NCBI RefSeq assembly: GCF_900230195.1 | Contig: NZ_OCNE01000011.1 | Location: 124,001-188,000, forward strand | Source of the DNA: Streptomyces zhaozhouensis | Lineage (GTDB): Bacteria > Actinomycetota > Actinomycetes > Streptomycetales > Streptomycetaceae | DNA: 64,000 nt | Direction: 5' to 3' | Part shown: piece after piece, positions 26,324-36,125 of the stretch | Layout of the letters: each line of letters opens with the position of its first letter | How positions within the stretch are numbered: the first letter of the stretch is position 1 | Position numbers and translations under genes: made by a program | Notes under the pieces: generated by a model | Told to the model about the DNA's origin: nothing | The model's database searches: none | What the model saw: the letters and a program-made list of their open reading frames with translations, nothing else

Positions 26324-27637
26324 CTAGTCGACGACGTTGTAGCCGCGGAGGCGCAGCTGGTCGATCACGGTGTCGCCCCAGTCGGTGAGCGCCCGTTCGA
26401 GCCCGCGTTCTCTGCCGACCCGCGCGCTGGCGGCGTCCGTCAGCCGGGCGAAGCTCTCGGTCATGTCGGGGCCCCATTCCCAGGCGGGGTTGATCTCCTC
26501 GGCGGCGGCCGAGGTGACCTCGGGCAGTCTCATGCCCCGCACCCATTCGTTGGCCGAGCTGACCTCGGCGGCCCAGGTGTCCTGGAGGTTGATGTTGGCC
26601 GGGTAGGCCGTGGAGGCGGGGGCCGCGGCGGCGACGGCGTCCGGCGAGGTGGAGGCCCAGCGGGCGAAGACCATGGCCGCGTCCGGGTTCGGCGAGCCGA
26701 CGGGCAGCGCCATCGTGGAACCGCCCAGGTTGCCGGCGGTGGGCTCGTCGTCCCACTGCGGAATGGGCGCGACGTCGAAGGTGCCGGCCAACTCGGGCAG
26801 GTAGCGGGAGAGATGGCCGGCCGACCAGGGGGCGCCGACCAGGGTCAGGGTCCGGCCCGCCTTGAGGTCGGAGATGTGCGCCTCGGCGAACTGCGGCTCG
26901 GCCTCGACCAGCCCCTCGTTGATCAGCCCGTCCCAGAAGGCCGCCATGCGCTGGGTGTTGTCGTCGCGGGTCTCGACCGACCACTCGCCGGACGAGGTGT
27001 CGAACCACTCGGCGCCGGACTGCCAGGCCAGCGAGGCGAGCAGGCCGCCGTCGTTGTGGCCCAGCGAGGTGAGCTGCGCCTCGGGGTTCCGCTCCTGGAC
27101 GCGGACGGCTGCCTCGCGGAAGTCGTCCCAGGTCTCCGGCGGCGTCAGCCCGTACTCCTCGAACAGGTCGGCCCGGTAGAAGAGCACGGTGGGCGCCACG
27201 TCCCTGGGCAGCGCGTACACGTCCTCGCCCGTCGGGGAGATCTGCTGCCAGGTCCACTCCGGGTACTGGTCCTCCAGCTCCGCCACGTCCCAGTCGGTCA
27301 TGGGCTGGATCAGGTCCTGGGTGATGAAGCTGTTGAGCTGCGGATACTCCACCGTCATGATGTCCGGCGCCTTGCCGGCCCGCACCGCGTTGAACATCTT
27401 GGAGTACCCGCCGTCGCCACCGCCCGGGATGAGCTGGAAGTCGACCTGGACGTCGTCGTGGGTCGCGTTGAACCGGTCGACGATCTCCTGCGAACCGGAG
27501 GTCCAGGACCAGTAGGTGATCGTGGTGGTCCCGTCGTCGGAGGAACCACCCGAGAGCGCACAGGAGGTCAGCAGGGCACCTGCTGCCACTGTCGTCAGGA
27601 TGCTCCGCGACAGCGCATGGCATCGGCGAGGAAACAC
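26324..27637 (-). CDS. Extracellular sugar-binding lipoprotein
   Basis: A 437-residue protein with a lipoprotein signal (basic MFPRRCH, hydrophobic stretch, lipobox LTSC, Cys at residue 26). The mature part is a family 1 solute-binding protein (TITYWSWTSGS, MFNAVRAGKAPDIMTVEY, VLFYRADLFEEYGL). It captures the substrate outside and delivers it to the two permeases. It is the first gene of the operon, transcribed away from the DeoR/LacI-type regulator, with operator-like repeats between. The sugar cannot be told from sequence. Confidence 0.92.
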   Translation of the reverse strand: MFPRRCHALSRSILTTVAAGALLTSCALSGGSSDDGTTTITYWSWTSGSQEIVDRFNATHDDVQVDFQLIPGGGDGGYSKMFNAVRAGKAPDIMTVEYPQLNSFITQDLIQPMTDWDVAELEDQYPEWTWQQISPTGEDVYALPRDVAPTVLFYRADLFEEYGLTPPETWDDFREAAVRVQERNPEAQLTSLGHNDGGLLASLAWQSGAEWFDTSSGEWSVETRDDNTQRMAAFWDGLINEGLVEAEPQFAEAHISDLKAGRTLTLVGAPWSAGHLSRYLPELAGTFDVAPIPQWDDEPTAGNLGGSTMALPVGSPNPDAAMVFARWASTSPDAVAAAAPASTAYPANINLQDTWAAEVSSANEWVRGMRLPEVTSAAAEEINPAWEWGPDMTESFARLTDAASARVGRERGLERALTDWGDTVIDQLRLRGYNVVD

Positions 27638-27707
27638 GAACGGCTCCGCTTCCTAGGTGACGGATGCCTGCACCCTGAACCAGCTTGAATCATCAGTCAA
27701 GGGAAAG

Positions 27708-27762
27708 TGTTCAAAAACGTTAATGAGCATCTACGAACAACCATTAAGCTCTACGAGCAACC
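27708..27762. promoter_or_regulatory. Operator-like repeats between sugar importer and its regulator
   Basis: This is an AT-rich patch in GC-rich surroundings. TCTACGAACAACC (27730-27742) recurs as TCTACGAGCAACC (27750-27762), exactly 20 bases apart, each preceded by TTAA. TGTTC (27708-27712) and GAACA (27735-27739) form an outer inverted pair. It is likely the binding site of the adjacent regulator. Confidence 0.5.
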
Positions 27763-27778
27763 GAGAGGGGTCGCCGAG

Positions 27779-28900
27779 ATGCTGGTAGAACAACGGCAGG
27801 AGCTGCTGCTGCGGGAACTGCGCGCCAGCGGTGCCGTGCGCGTCGCCGAACTCGCCGCCCGCTTCGGCGTGTCGGCCGGCACCATCAGGCGCGACCTGGC
27901 GGAGCTGGCGGAGCTGGGGCAGCTCACCAAGGTGCGCGGCGGCGCGATACCGGTGGGCGGCCGCGGCGAACCACCGCCGGACGCCCCGCCGCTCGTCGCC
28001 CATCCGACGGCGCCGACCCCCGAGCCCGAACCCCCGTCGGCCGGGCGCACCATCGGGCTGCTGGTCCCCTCGGCCACCTACTACTACCCGAGCGTGGTCG
28101 CCGGGGTGCGCACGGTAGCCAACCGGCGGAACACCCGGATCGTCATCGGCCTCAGCCAGCACGACACCCCGCGCGACAACCAGCAGATCGAGGAGTTGTG
28201 CGCCGCCGGCGCCTCGGGACTGCTGATCGCGACGGCCGGCGGCCACCATCTGCCGCCCGCCACGCTGGAACGGCTGCGCGCCACCGGGCTGCCGTTCGTG
28301 CTGCTGGAACGGCGGCCCGAGGACCCGTACGAGCCCTGCGAGTTCGTGGTCTCCGACCACCGCCTCGGCGCGTTCAACGCGCTGCGTCAACTGCACGGCC
28401 TGGGCCACGGCGCGGTCGGCCTCTACCTCAACCGCACGCCGACCGCGCCGCTGATCCTCGACGGCTACCGGCACGCGGTGGAACGTCTCGGCCTCGACGC
28501 GAGCGCGCCGGTGGTCAACGGGCGCCGGCCGGCGCCGGACGCGCAGGGGGCGGGGCAGGAGTACGACCGCTTCGTGGACGGCCTGCTGGCGAGCGGGGCG
28601 CGGGCGGCGCTGGTGCACTCCGACTACGACGCGATAGAGCTGCTGCAACGGCTGCGGTCGAGGGGGGTGCGCACGCCGGACGAGATGGCGTTGATCGCTT
28701 ACGACGACGAGATCGCGTCACTGGCCGAGGTGCCGCTGACGGCGGTGGCGCCGGCCAAGCGGCTGCTGGGCGAGGTCGCGGCCGAGCTGCTCCTTGACCG
28801 GGTGGACGCGGGCCCCGAGGCCCACGCGATGGCCACGCGGCACGTGGTGCTGCACCCGCACCTGACCATCCGCGACTCCTGCGGGGGAAAGGGAGTTTAG
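27779..28900 (+). CDS. DeoR-type HTH / LacI-type sensor regulator
   Basis: A 373-residue protein from ATG 27779 (GAGAGGGG upstream); an earlier in-frame start would run through the operator repeats. Residues 1-55 are a DeoR helix-turn-helix (RVAELAARFGVSAGTIRRDL, then KVRGGAIPV). After a proline-rich linker, residues about 90-370 form a periplasmic-binding-protein-like sensor (TIGLLVPSATYYYPSVVAGV; LIAYDDEIASLAEVPLTAV). It faces the importer operon and most likely represses it until the sugar is present. Confidence 0.88.
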   Translation: MLVEQRQELLLRELRASGAVRVAELAARFGVSAGTIRRDLAELAELGQLTKVRGGAIPVGGRGEPPPDAPPLVAHPTAPTPEPEPPSAGRTIGLLVPSATYYYPSVVAGVRTVANRRNTRIVIGLSQHDTPRDNQQIEELCAAGASGLLIATAGGHHLPPATLERLRATGLPFVLLERRPEDPYEPCEFVVSDHRLGAFNALRQLHGLGHGAVGLYLNRTPTAPLILDGYRHAVERLGLDASAPVVNGRRPAPDAQGAGQEYDRFVDGLLASGARAALVHSDYDAIELLQRLRSRGVRTPDEMALIAYDDEIASLAEVPLTAVAPAKRLLGEVAAELLLDRVDAGPEAHAMATRHVVLHPHLTIRDSCGGKGV

Positions 28901-28977
28901 GGGGCGGGGGCGACCACGGAGCGTGGGCCGCGGGTGCGTTGTCGACCGCGGCACGGTAGACGGTTACCCGCGCAGTT

Positions 28978-29021
28978 CCCCGCGCCCCCCACACGCCGGT
29001 GGGCGGCTTGGGGGCGCGGGG
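28978..29021. terminator. Bidirectional hairpin between convergent genes
   Basis: CCCCGCGCCCCC (28978-28989) pairs with GGGGGCGCGGGG (29010-29021). It lies between the ends of the regulator and ADP-ribosylglycohydrolase genes. The flanking CGCGCAGTTCCCCGCGCCCC is the common Streptomyces intergenic element seen again near 49.3 kb. Confidence 0.65.
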
Positions 29022-29065
29022 AGGGCGACAACGGTACGTCGTCGGCGAACGCGTCGTCGCTCCCG

Positions 29066-30187
29066 CTACGCCCCGCGAGGGTACCGTTCGAGCCAGATGC
29101 GGGCGGAGTCGCCGGGGCCGTGGAGGGCCGGGCCCTGGGTCATCTCCATCGCGAAGTCGTCCGCGAGTTCCAGGATCGTCGCGCGGCCCTCCAACTCCGC
29201 CAGCCACGCCGGCGGCAGGGCCGTCTCGCCGTGGAGGGCGCCGAGCAGGTTGCCGCAGACGGAGCCGGTGGAGTCGGAGTCGCCGCCGTGGTTGACCGCG
29301 AGCAGCAGCCCGTGGCGGATGTCCTGCGCGACCAGCGCGCAGTAGACGCCGATCGCCAGGGACTCCTCCGCCGTCCAGCCCTCGCCGAGCGACGCGACCC
29401 GTTCCGGCGTCGGCAGCCCCTGGCGGACCGCGCCGAGGGCCTGCCTCAACGCCTCGGTGGTCTCCTCGTGCCCCGGCCTGGTGGCGAGTTGGGCGAGGGC
29501 CTTCTGCACCGCCGCGTCCAGGTCGTCGCCGCGCACCAGCGCGTGCACGATGGCGGCGAACGCGCCGGCCGCCAGCATCCCCGTCGGATGGCCGTGGGTC
29601 TGGGCGGCGCACTCGACGCCGAGTTGGAAGACCAGCTGCGGCTCCCAGCCGACGAGCAGCCCGAACGGCGCGGAGCGCATCACCGTGCCGCAGCCCTTGG
29701 AGTCCGGGTTCTTGGGCTTCTCCACGGTGCCCATCCGCTCGTCGGCGAGCCCGCCGAGGCAGGCGCGGCCCGGGGCACGCTGGCTGTAGAGCCACTCCTC
29801 GCGCGCCAACCAGCCGTCGCCGGGCCGGCGTTCGTCCGGACCCCACTCGCTCTGGGTGCGGTACCACCGCCGGTGGGCGGCGTGCACGTCGGTCGGGGGG
29901 TGCCAGGCGCCGGTGTCGCGGCGGACATGGGCCCGTATCAGGCCGTCCACCGTGAAGAGGGTCATCTGCGTGTCGTCGGTGACCGCGCCGCGCCGGCCGT
30001 AGGCGGGGACGTAGTCGGTGACGCCGTCGGGCCCGTGGGCCGCGCGTATCGCCTCCAGCGAGTCGAACTCGACGCCGGCGCCGAGCGCGTCGCCTATCGC
30101 GCCGCCGAGCAGGCAGCCGCGCACCCGGCTGCGGAAGTCCTGCTGGTCCCCGCGCCCCCACAGGGCGCCGCCTACCGGGGCGGTCAC
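29066..30187 (-). CDS. ADP-ribosylglycohydrolase family protein
   Basis: A 373-residue protein starting at GTG 30187 inside the fbiC stop (GTGA). It carries the DraG/ARH fold motifs: RGCLLGGAIGDALGAGVEF, then AVTDDTQMTLF with metal-binding Asp/Thr residues, and near the C-terminus NHGGDSDSTGSVCGNLLGA with the second metal site. Such enzymes remove ADP-ribose from proteins or small molecules using two metal ions. Coupling to FbiC is curious, but no shared pathway is evident. Confidence 0.88.
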   Translation of the reverse strand: MTAPVGGALWGRGDQQDFRSRVRGCLLGGAIGDALGAGVEFDSLEAIRAAHGPDGVTDYVPAYGRRGAVTDDTQMTLFTVDGLIRAHVRRDTGAWHPPTDVHAAHRRWYRTQSEWGPDERRPGDGWLAREEWLYSQRAPGRACLGGLADERMGTVEKPKNPDSKGCGTVMRSAPFGLLVGWEPQLVFQLGVECAAQTHGHPTGMLAAGAFAAIVHALVRGDDLDAAVQKALAQLATRPGHEETTEALRQALGAVRQGLPTPERVASLGEGWTAEESLAIGVYCALVAQDIRHGLLLAVNHGGDSDSTGSVCGNLLGALHGETALPPAWLAELEGRATILELADDFAMEMTQGPALHGPGDSARIWLERYPRGA

Positions 30188-32799
30188 CCGGCACCGCCGG
30201 CGAGCGGCAGCAGCCTGGGCAGCCGCCCGTCCTCGGCGAGCGCGGTGGCGACCCGTTCGGGGTCGACCGCGCCGTAGGTGGTGGTGCGCGGGCGGGCCGG
30301 GCGGCCGGCGAGTTCGGCGATCGCCGTCAGCTCGGCGACGCTGCGGTGCGAGCCGTAGGCCGAGCCGGCCATCCGCGAGATCGTCTCCTCCATCAGGGTG
30401 CCCCCCAGGTCGTTGGCGCCGGACCTCAGCATCTCGGCGGCACCCTCGGTGCCGAGCTTGACCCAGCTCGTCTGGATGTTCCGGATGTGCGGGTGGAGCA
30501 GCAGCCTGGCCATCGCGGTGACGGCCCGGTTCTCGCGCGCGGTGGGGCCGGGCCGGGCGATGCCGGCGAGGTACACGGGCGCGTTGGTGTGGACGAACGG
30601 CAGCGTCACGAACTCGGTGAACCCCTCGACGCCGCGTTCCTCGTTGCGCCGCTGGAGAGCGGCGAGGGTGCGCAGGTGGCCCAGCCAGTGCCGGGGCTGG
30701 TCGACATGGCCGTACATCATGGTGGACGAGGAGCGCAGCCCCAGCTCGTGGGCGGTGGAGATCACCTCGATCCAGGTGTCGGCGGGAAGCTTGCCCTTGG
30801 TGAGCACCCAGCGCACCTCGTCGTCGAGGATCTCGGCGGCCGTGCCGGGGATGGTGTCGAGCCCGGCGTCGCGGGCGGCGGTCAGCCACTCGCGGATCGA
30901 CATCCCGGTGCGGGTCGCGCCGTTGACGACCTCCATGGGCGAGAACGCGTGGATGTGCATCCCGGGGACGCGTGCGCGCACGGCGCGCACCAGGTCGAAG
31001 TAGGCGGTGCCGGGAAGGTCGGGGTGGATGCCGCCCTGCATACAGATCTCGACGGCGCCGACCTCCCACGCCTGTTGGGCGCGGTCGGCGACCTGGTCGA
31101 GGGAGAGGGTGTAGGCGTCCTCGTCGGTGCGGCGCTGGGCGAAGGCGCAGAACCGGCAGCCGGTGTAGCAGACGTTGGTGAAGTTGATGTTGCGGGTCAC
31201 GACGTAGGTCACGTCGTCCCCGACGACCTGGCGGCGCAGTTGGTCGGCGACGTCGGTCAGCGCGTCCAGCGCGGGGCCGTCGGCGTGCAGCAGGGTCAGT
31301 GCCTGCGCGTCGGTGAGCCGGGTCGGGTCGTCGGCGGCGACGGCGAGCGCGGCGCGGGCCTCGCCGTCGAGGCGGGGTGAGGCCCCGGCGTCGGGGGTGA
31401 GGCCGGGCTGGGCGAGGGCGCGCAGCTCGCTCCAGTCGCCGTAGACGGAGTCGAAGTCGGCGCGCCGGTCGCCGGTGCGGCCCTCGGTGTCGATGGTGTG
31501 GTGCAGCTCGGTGCGCCCCCTGGCGACCAGCGGCTCGTCGGGCTCCTGCCAGGGCAGGCCGCGGGGCGTCGCGTTCTCGTCGGCGAGCCCGGTGGCGGGG
31601 TCGGCCAGCGCCTGGACGTGCGGCAGCAGCCTGGGGTCGAGCCAGGGTTCGCCGCGGCGGATGAACTCCGGGTAGATGGTGAGGCGTTCGCGCAGCTCGA
31701 AGCCGGCGGCCCGGGTGCGGGCGGCGAGTTCGGCGATGGCGGGCCAGGGGCGCTCGGGGTTGACGTGGTCGGGGGTGACGGGAGAGACGCCGCCCCAGTC
31801 GTCGATGCCGGCGCGGATGAGCAGCGCGTACTCCTCGTCGACCAGGTTGGGCGGAGCCTGGAGGCGCGCGGCGGGGCCGAGCAGCAGCCGGGCGACGGCC
31901 ACGGCGGCGGCGAGCTCGGCGAGTTCGGTGTCGGGCATGGCGCGCATCGCGGTGTCGGGCTTGGCCCGGAAGTTCTGGAGGATGACCTCCTGGATGCCGC
32001 GGTAGGTGCGGGAGATCCGGCGCAGCGCGAAGAGCGACTCGGCACGTTCGGTGAAGTCCTCGCCGATGCCCAGCAGCAGCCCGCTGGTGAACGGGACGCT
32101 GGAGCGGCCCGCGTCCTCCAGGGCGCGCAGCCGGACGGCCGGCTCCTTGTCGGGCGAGCCGTGGTGGGGCCCGCCGGGCTCGGACCACAGCCGGGTGGCG
32201 GTGGTCTCCAGCATCATGCCCATGGAGGGGGCGACGGGCTTGAGCCGCTGGAAGTCGGTCCAGGTGAGCACACCGGGGTTGAGGTGGGGCAGCAGCCCGG
32301 TCTCCTCCAGGACCCGGACGGCCATGGCCCGCACGTAGGAGAGGGTGTCGTCGTAGCCGGCCGCGGCCAGCCACTCCCTCGCCTCGGGCCAGCGGTCCTC
32401 GGGGCGGTCGCCGAGGGTGAAGAGCGCCTCCTTGCACCCCAGTGCGGCACCCCGACGGGCGATTTCCAGCACCTCGTCCGGGGAGAGGAACATGCCGTGC
32501 CCCTCTCGACGAAGCTTCCCCGGAACGGTCACAAAGGTGCAGTAATGGCAACGATCACGACAGAGCCGGGTCAGCGGAACAAAGACCTTGCGGGAGTAGG
32601 TGATCACCCCGGGACGCCCGGCCTCGGCGAGCCCGGCGTCCCGCACCCGACCGGCGGCCTCGGCGAGCTGTTCCAGGTCAGCGCCGCGCGCCTGGAGCAA
32701 CACGGCGGCCTCTGTCACGTCCAGGGCCACCCCGTCACGGGCCCGGCGCAGCGCCCGGCGCATGGCGTTGGCCGTGGGAACATCCGCGCTTCTCGTCAT
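30184..32799 (-). CDS. fbiC: FO synthase FbiC (F420 deazaflavin precursor)
   Basis: An 871-residue fused FO synthase. The N-terminal (CofG-like) radical SAM half has C80-x3-C84-x2-C87; the second (CofH-like) half from about residue 500 has CYTGCRFC. It joins tyrosine and a ribityl-diaminouracil to make 7,8-didemethyl-8-hydroxy-5-deazariboflavin, the chromophore of F420. Actinobacteria carry this fused form, while archaea split it. It is divergent from afsR across 207 bases, an arrangement I recall near S. coelicolor afsR. Confidence 0.95.
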   Translation of the reverse strand: MTRSADVPTANAMRRALRRARDGVALDVTEAAVLLQARGADLEQLAEAAGRVRDAGLAEAGRPGVITYSRKVFVPLTRLCRDRCHYCTFVTVPGKLRREGHGMFLSPDEVLEIARRGAALGCKEALFTLGDRPEDRWPEAREWLAAAGYDDTLSYVRAMAVRVLEETGLLPHLNPGVLTWTDFQRLKPVAPSMGMMLETTATRLWSEPGGPHHGSPDKEPAVRLRALEDAGRSSVPFTSGLLLGIGEDFTERAESLFALRRISRTYRGIQEVILQNFRAKPDTAMRAMPDTELAELAAAVAVARLLLGPAARLQAPPNLVDEEYALLIRAGIDDWGGVSPVTPDHVNPERPWPAIAELAARTRAAGFELRERLTIYPEFIRRGEPWLDPRLLPHVQALADPATGLADENATPRGLPWQEPDEPLVARGRTELHHTIDTEGRTGDRRADFDSVYGDWSELRALAQPGLTPDAGASPRLDGEARAALAVAADDPTRLTDAQALTLLHADGPALDALTDVADQLRRQVVGDDVTYVVTRNINFTNVCYTGCRFCAFAQRRTDEDAYTLSLDQVADRAQQAWEVGAVEICMQGGIHPDLPGTAYFDLVRAVRARVPGMHIHAFSPMEVVNGATRTGMSIREWLTAARDAGLDTIPGTAAEILDDEVRWVLTKGKLPADTWIEVISTAHELGLRSSSTMMYGHVDQPRHWLGHLRTLAALQRRNEERGVEGFTEFVTLPFVHTNAPVYLAGIARPGPTARENRAVTAMARLLLHPHIRNIQTSWVKLGTEGAAEMLRSGANDLGGTLMEETISRMAGSAYGSHRSVAELTAIAELAGRPARPRTTTYGAVDPERVATALAEDGRLPRLLPLAGGAG

Positions 32800-33006
32800 G
32801 GTTCGAGGATAAGAGGCGGCCCCCCGGCACCACAGGACGCGGTGCGGGTGTGGCCTGGAGTGGCGCCTCTCCCGGGCACCGACTCCCGGCGGCGCCCACT
32901 CCGTGCCACACTGCGATGGCCACCTTGGTCTTTAACGGACTCCGTGATGACGGATAGACTCCAACGTTCGCCCCATACATGCAGAGGTTGAGAAGCAGAG
33001 GACACC

Positions 33007-35937
33007 ATGGCCGTTGGTGAGGGGACCACGGGGGGTTACACACCTACCTTGCGCTTCGCGGTGCTCGGAACGGTGCGCGCATGGCAGGGAGAACACCTCC
33101 TGCCCCCAGGATCGCCCCAGCAACGCGCCCTGCTGGCGACGCTGTTGCTGCGGCGCGGCCGGCTGGCCTCGGCGACGGAGCTGGTGGACGCGCTGTGGGA
33201 CGAGCCGCCGCAGCAGGCGATCGCCGCGCTGCGCACCTACGCCTCCCGGCTGCGGAAGTCCTTCGGCTCCCGCTCCTCGGTGCTGGTCAGCCAGTCCGGC
33301 GGCTATCTGCTGCGGCTCGGCCCGCGCGACGAGTTGGACCTGGACGAGGTGTCCAGGCTCAGCGCGGCGGCCGAGAAGGCGGTCGGCGGCGGGGAGCTGA
33401 CGCAGGCCCACGAGCTGTACGGCGCGGCCGTCGACCTGTGGAACGGCGAGGCGCTCGCCGGACTGCCGGGCCCCGAGGCCGAGATGCAGCGCAACCGGCT
33501 GGCCGAGCAACTGCTGACGCTGCGCGAGCAGCGGCTGGACGTCGGGCTCCAGGCCGGGATGCACGCCGACTCCGTCGCGGAGCTGACCGCGCTGTCCGCG
33601 GCGCACCCGCTGCGGGAGCGGCTGCGCGAGCTGCTGATGCTGGCGCTCTACCGCAGCGGTCGGCAGGCGGAGGCGCTCGCGGTCTACGCGGACGCGCGGC
33701 GGCTGCTGATAGACGAGTTGGGCGTCGAGCCGCGCGTCGAGCTGTCGGAGATGCAGCAGCGCATCCTCAACGCGGACAGCTCGCTGACGCTGAAGACCGT
33801 GTCCACGGGCTCCCCGAGGCGCCCCCGCGTGCGCCCGGCGCAACTGCCGGCGGCCGTGCCGGACTTCACGGGCCGCGGCGCGTTCGTCGCCGAGCTGGGC
33901 TCGCAGCTGGCGGGCTCCGGCAGCCAGGTGATGGCGGTCTCGGCGGTCGCCGGCATCGGCGGCGTCGGCAAGACGACGCTGGCCGTGCAGGTGGCGCACT
34001 CCGTGCGGGAGCACTTCCCCGACGGACAGTTGTACGTGGACCTCCAGGGCGCCGGCGAAGCGCCGGCCGAGCCGACCGCCGTACTGGCCGCCTTCCTGCG
34101 CGCGTTGGGCATACCGGACGACGACATCCCGGACGGCGTGGACGAACGGTCCGGCCTGTACCGCTCGTTGCTGGCCGGCCGGCGGGTGCTGATCCTGCTG
34201 GACAACGCGCGTGACGCCGCGCAGGTCCGCGATCTGCTGCCGGGCGCGCCCGGCTGCGCGACGCTGATCACCAGCCGGCTGCGGATGGTGGACCTGGCCG
34301 GAGCGCACCTGGTCGACCTGGACGTGATGAGCCCCGAGGAGGCGCTGACCCTCTTCACCAGGATCGTCGGCGAGGACCGGGTGACCGGCGAGCGCAAGGC
34401 GGCGATGGCGGTCGTGGGCGCCTGCGGCTTCCTGCCGCTGGCGATCAGGATCGCCGCGGCCCGGCTCGCGGCCCGCCGCACCTGGACCGTCTCGACGTTG
34501 GCCAGGAAGCTGAGCGACGAGCGGCGCAGGCTCGACGAGCTGAAGGCCGGCGACCAGGCCGTGAAGGCCACCTTCGAGCTGGGATACGGCCAGTTGGAGA
34601 CCGAGCAGGCGCGCGCCTTCCGGCTGTTGGGCCTCACCGAGGGCCCGGACATCTCGCTCGCCGCCGCCTCCGCGCTGCTGGACCGCGACCTGGAGACGAC
34701 GGAGGAGCTGCTGGAGTCCCTGGTGGACACCTCGCTGCTGGAGTCCGCTCCCCTGGGCCGCTACCGGCTGCACGACCTGGTGCGGCTCTTCGCCCGCGCC
34801 TGCGCGGAACGCGACGAGCAGCCCCCGGCCGAGCGGGAGGCGGCGCTGGCGCGGCTGTTGGAGTACTTCCTGGCGTCCAGCGCCCGGGTCTACGCCTTCG
34901 AACGCCCCGGCGACCGGCTGATCGACCACCTGGCGCCCACCGACCACCCGGGGCTCACCTTCCGGGACCGCGCCTCGGCGCTCGACTGGCTCTTCAGCGA
35001 GGCGGAGTGCCTGCTGGCCAGCGTCCGCCAGCAGCGTTCCTCCGAGGGGCTGCGGCGCGCGGTCGACACCCTGCTGACGGTGCAGGACCTCTCCGAGTCC
35101 GGCGCGTTCTCCCACCAGTTCAACCAGGTGGTGCGGGGGATGCTCGCGACCGCGCAGGAGGCCGACGACGACCTGGCGCAGGGCCGGCTGCACGCGCTGC
35201 TGGCCCACGGGCACTCGGTGGACGGCCGGTTCGACGAGGCCGACGCGGAGAGCCAGCACGCGCTGCTCCTCGGCACGGCGGCCGACGACCCGTACGCGGT
35301 CTCCACCGCGCTCAACGACCGGGGCATCATCGGCATCTACCGGGGCGATCTGGAGGCGGCCGAGAGCTATCTGAGCCGCGCGGTCGAGGAGTACCGCAAG
35401 GACGACAACCTGCCGGGGCGGGCCAGCGCGCTGTGCAACCTGGCGCGCGTCCACCTGGACACCGGCCGGGTGGACAGCGCCATAGAGATGGCGCGCGCCT
35501 GTGTCTCCATGCTCCTGGACGGCGCGCGGCAGCCGCTGCGGCTGGCCAACGTCCGCTACACGCTGGGGGTCGCGCTCAACAGGGCGGACCGCCACCGGGA
35601 GGCGCTGGAGGAGTTCGACCGGGCGATGGAGGTCTTCCGGGCCACCCGGCAGCGGCTCTGGGAGGGCGTCACCCACTACCGCATCAGCGAGGTGCACCTC
35701 GCCGCCGACCGCCCGGGGGACGCGGCCCGGCACGCGGAGCGGGCCCTGGCGCTCGGCGGCATCGGCGGCGAATGGCGGCGCGGCACCGTGCTGTTGGTGC
35801 TCGGACGGGCGCTGGCGGAGCTTCAGCAGACGGACCGTGCGCGGGCCTGTTGGCAGGACGCGCTGAAGATCCTGGAGACGATGGGCGCGCCGGAGGCCGG
35901 CGAGGCGAGGAACCTCCTGACCCCCACGCGCGTCTAG
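33007..35937 (+). CDS. afsR: AfsR, SARP-type global regulator of secondary metabolism
   Basis: A 976-residue protein close in length and motifs to S. coelicolor AfsR. Residues about 18-265 are the SARP DNA-binding plus BTAD domain (LRFAVLGTVRAW; HPLRERLRELLMLALYRSGR). An NB-ARC ATPase follows with P-loop GIGGVGKTTLA near residue 320 and VLILLDNARDAAQV as Walker B. The C-terminal third is TPR repeats. AfsR is phosphorylated by AfsK and activates afsS. An AGAGGA ribosome-binding site precedes ATG 33007. Both expected partners lie in this window, which makes the identification firm. Confidence 0.93.
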   Translation: MAVGEGTTGGYTPTLRFAVLGTVRAWQGEHLLPPGSPQQRALLATLLLRRGRLASATELVDALWDEPPQQAIAALRTYASRLRKSFGSRSSVLVSQSGGYLLRLGPRDELDLDEVSRLSAAAEKAVGGGELTQAHELYGAAVDLWNGEALAGLPGPEAEMQRNRLAEQLLTLREQRLDVGLQAGMHADSVAELTALSAAHPLRERLRELLMLALYRSGRQAEALAVYADARRLLIDELGVEPRVELSEMQQRILNADSSLTLKTVSTGSPRRPRVRPAQLPAAVPDFTGRGAFVAELGSQLAGSGSQVMAVSAVAGIGGVGKTTLAVQVAHSVREHFPDGQLYVDLQGAGEAPAEPTAVLAAFLRALGIPDDDIPDGVDERSGLYRSLLAGRRVLILLDNARDAAQVRDLLPGAPGCATLITSRLRMVDLAGAHLVDLDVMSPEEALTLFTRIVGEDRVTGERKAAMAVVGACGFLPLAIRIAAARLAARRTWTVSTLARKLSDERRRLDELKAGDQAVKATFELGYGQLETEQARAFRLLGLTEGPDISLAAASALLDRDLETTEELLESLVDTSLLESAPLGRYRLHDLVRLFARACAERDEQPPAEREAALARLLEYFLASSARVYAFERPGDRLIDHLAPTDHPGLTFRDRASALDWLFSEAECLLASVRQQRSSEGLRRAVDTLLTVQDLSESGAFSHQFNQVVRGMLATAQEADDDLAQGRLHALLAHGHSVDGRFDEADAESQHALLLGTAADDPYAVSTALNDRGIIGIYRGDLEAAESYLSRAVEEYRKDDNLPGRASALCNLARVHLDTGRVDSAIEMARACVSMLLDGARQPLRLANVRYTLGVALNRADRHREALEEFDRAMEVFRATRQRLWEGVTHYRISEVHLAADRPGDAARHAERALALGGIGGEWRRGTVLLVLGRALAELQQTDRARACWQDALKILETMGAPEAGEARNLLTPTRV

Positions 35938-36125
35938 GGACGCAGGACGGCTCGGGATTTCTCACGTTCGGACGTTTAGAGATCATTTATTTCGGCGTGC
36001 CAGGCTGCGGACCGTCTCAACAACACGGGGGCGGGCGATCTTTGGCTGGGATCGGCCGAAGCACAACGGGGGGTTGCTGCCTGACCGTGTCGCCCCATGA
36101 CAGCCACACCGTCAAGGAGCTGACC
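35938..36125 (+). promoter_or_regulatory. afsS-like promoter with AfsR-type direct repeat
   Basis: Two CGTT-headed 8-base units follow each other at 35965-35972 (CGTTCGGA) and 35973-35980 (CGTTTAGA), close upstream of an AT-rich CATTTAT (35984-35990) that can serve as -10. A SARP bound over the -35 of afsS is how AfsR works in S. coelicolor. AAGGAG at 36115-36120 is the ribosome-binding site of the next gene. Confidence 0.45.
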
